Source of the DNA: Bacteroidota bacterium
Lineage (GTDB): Bacteria > Bacteroidota > Bacteroidia > Chitinophagales > LD1
Length of the DNA: 6,297 nucleotides
Assembly: GCA_018267435.1 (NCBI GenBank)
Contig: JAFDYM010000237.1
Location: 1 to 6,297 of the forward strand
Direction: 5' to 3'
Below are positions 1-5,632 of the stretch, piece after piece. Below the pieces are notes generated by a model. The model saw only the letters and a list, made by a program, of their open reading frames with translations. It was not told the DNA's origin and did not search any database. How positions within the stretch are numbered: position 1 is the stretch's first letter; each line of letters opens with the position of its first letter. Both the position numbers and the translations under genes were made by a program.

Positions 1-2687
1 TGGTACTTGAGCTTCTGGCTGCGGTCGTTGGCGCCGTACTTCTCCTTCATGGCCACAGACCAGATGCGACGGGCCACGCGGCCGATGACGCTGTATTCAG
101 GGTCCATGCCGTTGCTGAAGAAGAACGACAGGTTCGGCGCAAAGTCGTCGATGTGCATACCGCGGCTTAGGTAGTACTCAACGTAGGTAAAGCCGTTGGC
201 CAGCGTAAACGCCAACTGCGTAATAGGGTTAGCGCCCGCCTCGGCAATGTGGTAGCCACTTATACTTACCGAGTAGAAGTTGCGCACTTTTTTATCGATA
301 AAGTATTGCTGCACGTCGCCCATCAGCTTCAGCGAAAACTCGGTGCTGAATATGCAGGTGTTCTGTGCCTGGTCTTCTTTCAATATATCGGCCTGTACCG
401 TACCGCGGGCTGAGGCTAATGCTTTGGCCTTTATCTGCTCGTAAACATCGGCGGGTAGTACATCGCTACCGCTTAGGCCAAGTAGCAACAAACCTAATCC
501 ATCGTTACCGTTTGGAAGGTTATCCCCCTCCCTGCCTCCCCCCGAGGGGGAGGTGTAATAGCGTGGCCTTTCAATGCCATTATATTTTTTAGCGAAGGCT
601 GCTTCAACGTCTTTCTCCAGGCCATTTGCCTTGATGTATTTCTCGCACTCCTGGTCTATAGCAGCATTCATAAAGAAAGCCAGCAGTATCGGCGCAGGGC
701 CGTTGATGGTCATACTCACCGAGGTCTTCGGGTCGCATAGGTCGAAGCCGCTGTATAGCTTCTTGGCATCGTCAACGGTGGCAATGCTTACACCGCTGTT
801 GCCCACCTTGCCATATATATCTGGGCGGTGGTCGGGGTCTTGCCCGTATAGGGTTACGCTATCGAATGCCGTAGATAGGCGCTTGGCAGGCTGACCCAAA
901 CTTACATAGTGGAAGCGCTTGTTGGTACGCTCTGGCCCACCCTCGCCGGCAAACATACGCGTAGGGTCTTCGCCCTCGCGCTTAAGCGGAAACACACCCG
1001 CCGTGTATGGAAACTCGCCAGGCACGTTCTCTTGCAACTGCCACTTAAGTATATCGCCCCAGTCGCTATACTTAGGCAGATACACCTTGCGTATGGCCGT
1101 ACCCGATAAGCTTTTGTAAGTAAAGGGCAACTGTATCACCTTGTCGCGCACCTGAAAGGCGAAGGTCTCGGATGAGTATTTCTTTTGAAGGTCTTGCCAA
1201 CCTTCTAGCAATGCCTTGGCTTCTGGGTGCAGTTGACCTTGATAATGGCTAATCAAATTTTTGATGTCGGCATTGTCCTTCAACTCAGCCGCTACACCTT
1301 GTAGCTTATATAGCTTGCTGGCTATGGCGCACTGGTCGTTCACCCATTGGTCGTAGCCTTCGTTGTTCTCCGCTATCTCGGCTAGGTAACGTACACGTGC
1401 AGGGGGAATAATGCGCGCGCCTACCGAGCCGCCTTGTACAGGTGCTGCCTGCACCTCGCCCCAATTTATACCCGCCTTCTTCTCCAAGGCTGCTATCAAC
1501 TTGCTAAATAGGTTGTTCACTCCAGGGTCGTTGAACTGTGCGGCTATGGTGCCTACTATCGGCAGTTCTTCATCTTTAGCCATAAACTGGTTATGGTTGC
1601 GCTTGTATTGCTTGCGTACATCGGCCAGTGCATCAAGCGCGCCTGCCTTGTCGAATTTGTTGATGGCGATAACATCGGCATAGTCCAGCATGTTTATCTT
1701 CTCTAGCTGGCTCGCCGCGCCGTACTCGGGCGTCATTACGTACAGACTTACGTTGCAATAGTCTAGTATGCTTGCATCGCTCTGGCCCACACCTGCGCTC
1801 TCCAATATTATCATGTCGAAGCCTGCAGCTTTGCATACGTCTATGGCCTCTTGTATGTATTGGCTCAAGGCTTTGTCGCTTTCGCGCGTAGCTAGCGAGC
1901 GCATATATGCACGCGGATTGCTAATGGCATTCATGCGTATCCTATCGCCGAGCAAGGCACCGCCTGTTTTTTTCTTACTTGGGTCTACAGATATTACGGC
2001 AATGGTCTTGTCTTTAAAGTTCATCAAAAACCTGCGTACTATCTCATCGGTAACCGAGCTTTTACCCGCGCCGCCAGTACCGGTAATACCGAGTACGGGA
2101 ACCCCTCCCGTCCTCCCCGAAGGGGAGGTGTTCAGTTTGTCTTTTATGGTACTGAACTTGCCGTCTTCTGCCAAGGTTATGGCTGTGGCTATGGTCTTCC
2201 AATCGCTTGGGTTAAGCGTGTTCAACTCACCGTTTAGGTTCTTGTTCTTTAGCTGCTCTACTGCTGCGGCTTTGTCTATCACGTCCTGTATCATACCCTC
2301 CAGGCCCATGTGGCGGCCATCGTCGGGCGAGTATATTTTAGTGATGCCGTAAGCGTGTAGGTCTTCTATTTCGGTAGGTAGAATAGTACCGCCACCGCCG
2401 CCGAAAATTTTGATGTGCCCGCAGCCGCGCTCTTTCAGCAGGTCGAACATATACTTAAAGAACTCGGTGTGCCCGCCTTGGTAGCTGGTTATGGCTATGG
2501 CGTGGGCATCTTCCTGTATGGCGGCTTCTACTATTTCCTGTGCGCTGCGGTTGTGCCCCAGGTGTATTACCTCGGCGCCCTTGGCCTGCATTATGCGGCG
2601 CATTATGTTAATGGCGGCATCGTGCCCGTCGAACAAACTGGCTGCCGTTACTATACGTACTTTGGTCTCTACACTCATATTCTTCAT
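1..2687 (-). CDS. icmF: Fused isobutyryl-CoA mutase IcmF (B12 domain + G-protein chaperone + mutase), 3' end outside window
   Basis: This is an adenosylcobalamin-dependent cytoplasmic enzyme that interconverts isobutyryl-CoA and n-butyryl-CoA, with its MeaB-like GTPase chaperone fused in. My translation is open for 895 codons from the ATG at 2687. Residues 10-145 are the B12-binding domain (SLFDGHDAA with D20 and H22, SYQGGH at 68-73, FGGGGG at 95-100). Residues 196-420 are the G domain: P-loop GTGGAGKS 203-210, SVDPS 233-237, ESAGVGQSD 296-304, NKFD 343-346. The mutase domain starts near 510: FPYTAGVF 559-566, RMFAGEGG, GTVQADIL and SISGYH ending at H813. F579 and Q775 occupy the places of Tyr89 and Arg207 of methylmalonyl-CoA mutase, which marks the isobutyryl type. 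The family is about 1,090 residues, so roughly 200 are missing. Two palindromic inserts add TSPSG peptides at 187-195 and 712-721. M4 (2678) is an alternative start; neither has a clear ribosome site. Confidence 0.95.
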   Translation of the reverse strand, partial: MKNMSVETKVRIVTAASLFDGHDAAINIMRRIMQAKGAEVIHLGHNRSAQEIVEAAIQEDAHAIAITSYQGGHTEFFKYMFDLLKERGCGHIKIFGGGGGTILPTEIEDLHAYGITKIYSPDDGRHMGLEGMIQDVIDKAAAVEQLKNKNLNGELNTLNPSDWKTIATAITLAEDGKFSTIKDKLNTSPSGRTGGVPVLGITGTGGAGKSSVTDEIVRRFLMNFKDKTIAVISVDPSKKKTGGALLGDRIRMNAISNPRAYMRSLATRESDKALSQYIQEAIDVCKAAGFDMIILESAGVGQSDASILDYCNVSLYVMTPEYGAASQLEKINMLDYADVIAINKFDKAGALDALADVRKQYKRNHNQFMAKDEELPIVGTIAAQFNDPGVNNLFSKLIAALEKKAGINWGEVQAAPVQGGSVGARIIPPARVRYLAEIAENNEGYDQWVNDQCAIASKLYKLQGVAAELKDNADIKNLISHYQGQLHPEAKALLEGWQDLQKKYSSETFAFQVRDKVIQLPFTYKSLSGTAIRKVYLPKYSDWGDILKWQLQENVPGEFPYTAGVFPLKREGEDPTRMFAGEGGPERTNKRFHYVSLGQPAKRLSTAFDSVTLYGQDPDHRPDIYGKVGNSGVSIATVDDAKKLYSGFDLCDPKTSVSMTINGPAPILLAFFMNAAIDQECEKYIKANGLEKDVEAAFAKKYNGIERPRYYTSPSGGGREGDNLPNGNDGLGLLLLGLSGSDVLPADVYEQIKAKALASARGTVQADILKEDQAQNTCIFSTEFSLKLMGDVQQYFIDKKVRNFYSVSISGYHIAEAGANPITQLAFTLANGFTYVEYYLSRGMHIDDFAPNLSFFFSNGMDPEYSVIGRVARRIWSVAMKEKYGANDRSQKLKY
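524..556. repeat. In-frame GC-rich palindromic element, copy 2 (33 nt)
   Basis: This element lies inside icmF. On the coding strand it holds CCTCCCCC, a two-base TC loop and GGGGGGAGG, then a GGGAGGGG tail, so it can fold into a G/C hairpin. It is read as TSPSGGGREG at residues 712-721, between YNGIERPRY and the conserved LPxGNDGLGL stretch of the mutase domain. It matches the copy at 2102-2131 at about 27 of 30 aligned positions with a 2-nt gap, in the same orientation and reading phase. At 33 nt it preserves the frame. I read it as an inserted interspersed repeat; that it is mobile is inference. Confidence 0.75.
2102..2131. repeat. In-frame GC-rich palindromic element, copy 1 (30 nt)
   Basis: This is the first copy met along the icmF coding direction. 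The coding strand has a perfect 7-bp stem, CCTCCCC-TTC-GGGGAGG, followed by ACGGGAGGGG. It encodes TSPSGRTGG at residues 187-195, directly before VPVLGITG, the strand leading into the GTGGAGKS P-loop. It therefore sits in the linker between the B12 domain and the G domain. It shares sequence, direction and codon phase with the copy at 524-556. The reading frame is intact on both sides. Confidence 0.75.
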
Positions 2688-2701
2688 TTTGTCGGAGATG
2701 G

Positions 2702-2709
2702 TAAAATTA
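2702..2709 (-). promoter_or_regulatory. Weak candidate -7 box for icmF
   Basis: Read on the minus strand this is TAATTTTA, seven of eight matches in spirit to the Bacteroidota TAnnTTTG box (the final G is A). No convincing TTTG-like -33 element stands 19-21 nt upstream. It would place transcription start only about 8 nt before the ATG at 2687, or 17 nt before the alternative ATG at 2678. Offered because icmF needs a promoter downstream of the antiporter terminator and nothing better is visible in 2688-2800. Confidence 0.22.
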
Positions 2710-2743
2710 GAATAATGGGCGAATTAACCGCATGGGAACACTG

Positions 2744-2872
2744 ATGACGCAGATAACACAGATTGAAACGGATGTTAAGGCAATTGGAGGCATGTACCTT
2801 TTCACTTTTTTATGGGCTGTGCTGTAGCGCATCTGTCCTACTGCTTCGCACCACGTGCCTACGTACTGGGGA
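2744..2872. other. Non-coding intergenic segment with repeat-like sequence
   Basis: The gap of 266 nt between icmF and the antiporter holds no credible gene. Its left part has two adjacent nine-base units, ACGCAGATA at 2747-2755 and ACACAGATT at 2756-2764 (seven of nine identical). Its right part, about 2815-2872, is richer in GC than its surroundings and contains the palindromic hexamers CACGTG and TACGTA ten bases apart. It resembles degenerate interspersed-repeat DNA rather than regulatory sequence, but I cannot assign it to a named family from one window. Confidence 0.3.
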
Positions 2873-2896
2873 CATTATATCTCACAGACTACAAAC

Positions 2897-2929
2897 AAAA
2901 AAAAGGCCGCGCTTAACGCACAGCCTTTT
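2897..2929 (-). terminator. Intrinsic terminator of the antiporter gene
   Basis: Read on the minus strand, AAAGGC TGTGC, loop GTTAA, then GCGCG GCCTTT form an 11-bp stem (2902-2928, two G-T wobbles) followed by a run of eight T (complement of the A run at 2897-2904). It begins 25 nt past the antiporter stop codon at 2954-2956. It should end the antiporter transcript before icmF, so the two minus-strand genes are probably not one operon. The plus-strand side ends in only four T, so activity for transcription from the left would be weaker. Confidence 0.85.
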
Positions 2930-2953
2930 ACTAAAAATATAGTTACGCAGCAC

Positions 2954-4384
2954 CTACACATGCGCGCCATTAGTATGCTTTTGGCTGGCTGGCTTTCTGG
3001 TGCTTACGTAGTTTATAAAGTCTAACAAGGGGCTGGTCATAAAGGTAGTGGCTAGTGCCATTAGCACCATTATGGCAAATAGCTCGGCAGAAAGGATACC
3101 CATATCGTAACCTATGTTTAGCACTACCAGTTCCATTAGGCCGCGCGTGTTCATTAGCGCGCCTATACTAAAGCTGCTGCGCCATGGCTGCCCTACCAGT
3201 TTTGCCGCCGCGGTAGCACCACCAAACTTACCCAATACAGCTATGCCTATTATAGCTAGGCATAATAGCCATTGGGCCGGTTCGTTCAGTAGCCCTATTT
3301 GTGTGCGTAGGCCGGTAATGGCAAAAAATATAGGTAGCAATATAAGCGAGCTTACATCTTCCAACTTATAGGTAAGCAGCTCTTTAAATTTCTCGTTGGG
3401 GGGCATTACTACGCCGGCTAAAAAAGCCCCGAACAGTACGTGTATACCTATTACATCGGCTATGTACGACGATACAAGTAACACACAAAACGATACCGCC
3501 ACGGTGTTCTTGCTAAGATCTTGGTTAAGTATAGGGCGCTTGCCTAGCATGCGTAGCAGTGGCCCTACCACCAATAGCATAAATGCTATAAAAGCAACAG
3601 TAAGAATGATGGTGTAAAATGCCGCGCTTAAGGCGGTGGCCTTAGCAAAGGCTATAACTATGGCTAGTACGCACCAAGCGGTTACATCATCGGCTGCCGC
3701 CGAGGTAAGTGCCAATTTGCCTAGGTGTGTGTTGCCTAAGCCTTTCTCTTTAATAATACGTGCCAGCACAGGAAAGGCTGTAATGCTCATAGATATGCCC
3801 ATAAACAAGGCAAATGCCAGAAAGGTGCTGCCAGGGGTGGCATACTGTTGGTAAAGAAAGTAGGCCGTAAGCACGCCTAAAAAGAATGGGAATATGATAC
3901 CCGTATGGCTAATAACTATGGCATCGCGGGCTTTGCTTTTTATGCTCTCAAGGTCAAGCTCCATGCCTATGGTAAACATAAAGAAGGTAAGCCCTAGCTG
4001 ACTTAAAAAGTTTAGCGCTTTTAGGCTTTCGGCAGGAAAAAGATAGGCAAAGAAATCGGGGAAAAGTAACCCTAGCAACGATGGGCCAAGCACTATGCCC
4101 GCTGCTATTTCGCCTATTACCGAAGGTTGTTTTATAAAGCGGGTAAGCAAGCCAAATATGCGCGATACCACCAGTATTACCGTAACCTGCAGTAGCAACA
4201 GCGCCATGGGGTGTTTGGTGTTTTCGAATAGTTGTGCCGCTATGTTGCCAGGTGTTTCAGCCGCGCCGCGCGGCAGTGTGCTTAGTATGCCCGAACTGAG
4301 AGCTTCCCCATTTTTAAGGGTGAAGTAGATAAGTACGCTAAATATGGCAAGTATAACAGTATATACGGCTATGTGTTTTTTCAT
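2954..4384 (-). CDS. CPA2-family cation (Na+ or K+)/proton antiporter
   Basis: A 476-residue inner-membrane protein of the Na_H_Exchanger family that exchanges a monovalent cation for protons and so serves ion or pH homeostasis. It has an extra N-terminal membrane helix (residues 4-23), a polar loop (24-58), then about twelve hydrophobic segments. Family motifs are visible: QPSVIGEIAAGIVLGP at 86-101, the ion-binding Asp pair in AAADDVTAW (D232, D233), GIHVLFGAFLAGVVMP at 313-328, PIFFAITGLRT at 351-361 and MNTRGLMELVVLNIG at 411-425. The Asp pair is typical of electrogenic CPA2 members; the later motifs look like the CHX branch. There is no C-terminal TrkA-type nucleotide-binding domain; the tail is only about 15 residues. 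The start at 4384 fits a promoter about 17-24 nt upstream. Which ion is carried cannot be told from sequence. Confidence 0.9.
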   Translation of the reverse strand: MKKHIAVYTVILAIFSVLIYFTLKNGEALSSGILSTLPRGAAETPGNIAAQLFENTKHPMALLLLQVTVILVVSRIFGLLTRFIKQPSVIGEIAAGIVLGPSLLGLLFPDFFAYLFPAESLKALNFLSQLGLTFFMFTIGMELDLESIKSKARDAIVISHTGIIFPFFLGVLTAYFLYQQYATPGSTFLAFALFMGISMSITAFPVLARIIKEKGLGNTHLGKLALTSAAADDVTAWCVLAIVIAFAKATALSAAFYTIILTVAFIAFMLLVVGPLLRMLGKRPILNQDLSKNTVAVSFCVLLVSSYIADVIGIHVLFGAFLAGVVMPPNEKFKELLTYKLEDVSSLILLPIFFAITGLRTQIGLLNEPAQWLLCLAIIGIAVLGKFGGATAAAKLVGQPWRSSFSIGALMNTRGLMELVVLNIGYDMGILSAELFAIMVLMALATTFMTSPLLDFINYVSTRKPASQKHTNGAHV

Positions 4385-4400
4385 AACTACGGGGCTATGG

Positions 4401-4431
4401 CAAATGTACTTTGTTAAAGCAATAAAACATA
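4401..4431 (-). promoter_or_regulatory. Bacteroidota-type promoter of the antiporter gene
   Basis: On the minus strand, TACATTTG (4408 to 4401) matches the TAnnTTTG -7 consensus exactly. A TATG (4431 to 4428), one base from TTTG, stands 19 nt upstream as the -33 element, the expected spacing. Transcription would begin near 4394, giving a short leader before the ATG at 4384. Confidence 0.6.
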
Positions 4432-4531
4432 TTACTGCCTAAAAAGTTGAATATTAAATACCAATGCAGGAGTAGTACACAAAAAGATAGGTTACTCTAC
4501 TATATTGGAATATTGTATTTAGTATCTGGCA

Positions 4532-4564
4532 ATTGGTGTAATAAGCCGCTTTATTATACATTTG
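4532..4564 (+). promoter_or_regulatory. Bacteroidota-type promoter of the PfkB-family kinase
   Basis: TACATTTG at 4557-4564 is an exact TAnnTTTG -7 box, and ATTG at 4532-4535 lies 21 nt before it as a -33 element. Transcription would start near 4571, about 17 nt before the ATG at 4588. This supports 4588 rather than 4447 as the true start of the kinase. Confidence 0.65.
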
Positions 4565-4587
4565 CGCCCTTAAATATTAAACAGAAC

Positions 4588-5517
4588 ATGAGTTTACTTA
4601 CCGTAGGCACCGTAGCGTTCGATGCAATAGAAACACCATTTGGCAAAACCGATAAAATAGTGGGCGGTGCAGCTACCTATATAGCTTGGAGCGCTTCGTA
4701 CTTCAGCAAAAAAGTAAATATAGTTTCAGTAATAGGCGATGACTTCGACATGAACGAATTGCGCGAACTGGAGAAAAAGAACGTAGACACAAGCGGTATA
4801 GAAATATTGGAAGGTAAGAAGTCGTTCTTTTGGGCTGGCCGCTACCACCTAGATATGAACAGCCGCGATACCCTAGCTACCGAGCTGAACGTATTGCTTG
4901 ACTTTAACCCGGTAATACCTGATAGCTACAAAGAGAGCGACATACTAATGGTGGGCAACATTGACCCGAACCTACAGATGAAGGTAATACAGCAAATGAC
5001 CAAGCGCCCTAAGTTGATAGTGCTTGACACTATGAACTTTTGGATGACGGACGGCTTTATAGATGCCTTGAAGAAAACCATAAGTATGGTAGATGTATTG
5101 ACTGTGAACGATGCAGAAGCACGCCAACTAACCAACGAGTACAGCCTAGTAAAAGCGGCTAAGAAGATTTTAACCATGGGGCCTAAGTACCTTATCATTA
5201 AAAAAGGTGAGCACGGTGCCTTGTTGTTCCACGAGAACCACGTGTTTTATGCTCCAGCGCTTCCGCTTGAGGATGTATTTGACCCAACAGGCGCAGGCGA
5301 TACCTTTGCAGGTGGCTTCTGTGGCTACTTGGATAAGAGCCGCGACATAAGTTTCGACAATATGAAGCGCGCTATCATCTACGGTTCTGCCATGGCATCT
5401 TTCTGTGTGGAAAAGTTCGGTACCGAGCGTATCCGCAGCCTTACACACGCTGAGATAGAAGACCGCGTACGCGACTTTATCGAGCTGGTACAGTTCGATA
5501 TTGAATTGGAAGACTAA
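4588..5517 (+). CDS. PfkB/ribokinase-family sugar or nucleoside kinase, substrate unknown
   Basis: A predicted 309-residue cytoplasmic kinase that would transfer the ATP gamma-phosphate to a hydroxyl of a sugar or nucleoside. The N-terminus MSLLTVGTVAFDAIETPFG leads into the substrate-side glycine motif GGAATY. NDAE at residues 174-177 is the NxxE metal/phosphate motif. DPTGAGDTFAGG at 232-243 is the PfkB signature, with D238 the expected catalytic base. The length is normal for the family. I chose the ATG at 4588 because the protein begins there as homologues do and because a TAnnTTTG promoter sits 24 nt upstream; the frame is open back to 4447, but those 47 residues look non-coding. It resembles the uncharacterised ribokinase-like group C proteins, from memory. 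metK follows downstream on the same strand, but a strong terminator separates them. The sequence alone does not settle whether it is a ribokinase, fructokinase or adenosine kinase. Confidence 0.9.
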   Translation: MSLLTVGTVAFDAIETPFGKTDKIVGGAATYIAWSASYFSKKVNIVSVIGDDFDMNELRELEKKNVDTSGIEILEGKKSFFWAGRYHLDMNSRDTLATELNVLLDFNPVIPDSYKESDILMVGNIDPNLQMKVIQQMTKRPKLIVLDTMNFWMTDGFIDALKKTISMVDVLTVNDAEARQLTNEYSLVKAAKKILTMGPKYLIIKKGEHGALLFHENHVFYAPALPLEDVFDPTGAGDTFAGGFCGYLDKSRDISFDNMKRAIIYGSAMASFCVEKFGTERIRSLTHAEIEDRVRDFIELVQFDIELED

Positions 5518-5534
5518 ACAGTAATTGCCAATAA

Positions 5535-5571
5535 AGAATAAAAGCCTATTGAAACAATAGGCTTTTATTTT
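5535..5571 (+). terminator. Intrinsic terminator after the PfkB-family kinase
   Basis: The core AAAGCCTATTG (5541-5551), loop AAA, CAATAGGCTTT (5555-5565) is a perfect 11-bp stem, and pairing continues outward through A/T bases to about 17 bp, ending in TTTTATTTT. It starts about 18 nt after the TAA stop at 5515-5517. Because both arms carry A/T tracts it could work in either direction, but there is no converging gene. It separates the kinase transcript from metK. Confidence 0.9.
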
Positions 5572-5576
5572 GCCCT

Positions 5577-5584
5577 TAAGTTTG
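5577..5584 (+). promoter_or_regulatory. Candidate -7 box for metK
   Basis: TAAGTTTG is an exact TAnnTTTG match, 6 nt past the kinase terminator. A clear TTTG -33 element is not visible at 19-21 nt upstream, where the terminator right arm lies. Transcription from it would start near 5591 and give a leader of about 42 nt, too short for any known SAM-sensing riboswitch. Confidence 0.45.
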
Positions 5585-5632
5585 CACTATACTGTATTTT
5601 ACTATTTTCACAACCTCAAAATCATTATAACC

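Larger units (their letters stand above)
4385..4587. promoter_or_regulatory. Divergent intergenic region between antiporter and kinase
   Basis: This gap of 203 nt is AT-rich and carries back-to-back promoters with the same TACATTTG -7 box, at 4401-4408 (minus) and 4557-4564 (plus). The reading frame can be extended upstream of the kinase to an ATG at 4447, but that would place the plus promoter inside coding sequence and add 47 residues unlike the family. I see no clear operator palindrome or riboswitch between the two promoters. Confidence 0.5.

Noticed and set aside
524..556. GC-rich hairpin as a transcription terminator
   Set aside because: It lies in the middle of a conserved coding sequence and neither strand has a T-run after the stem.
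365..1683. Several other short plus-strand frames within icmF
   Set aside because: All lie opposite intact, conserved mutase sequence and have low-complexity Ser/Ala/Arg composition typical of antisense reading.
1768..2352. Plus-strand open frame of 194 codons across the icmF region
   Set aside because: It is the antisense shadow of the conserved IcmF G domain, whose P-loop and NKFD motifs are read on the minus strand; the plus-strand product has no recognisable motif.
1..2687. Possible frameshift or pseudogene in icmF because of the odd GC-rich insertions
   Set aside because: I translated the whole minus strand from 2687 to 1; the frame stays open and family motifs continue in the same phase before and after both inserts.
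3114..4328. Plus-strand frames opposite the antiporter
   Set aside because: They are antisense to continuous membrane-helix and DD-motif sequence and no promoter is seen for them.
4926..5448. Minus-strand frames inside the kinase gene
   Set aside because: They are antisense to the conserved NDAE and GAGD region and have no promoter or family features.
5566..5632. SAM riboswitch upstream of metK
   Set aside because: The leader between the likely transcription start and the ATG is only about 42 nt, AT-rich and without the paired helices of known SAM riboswitch classes.
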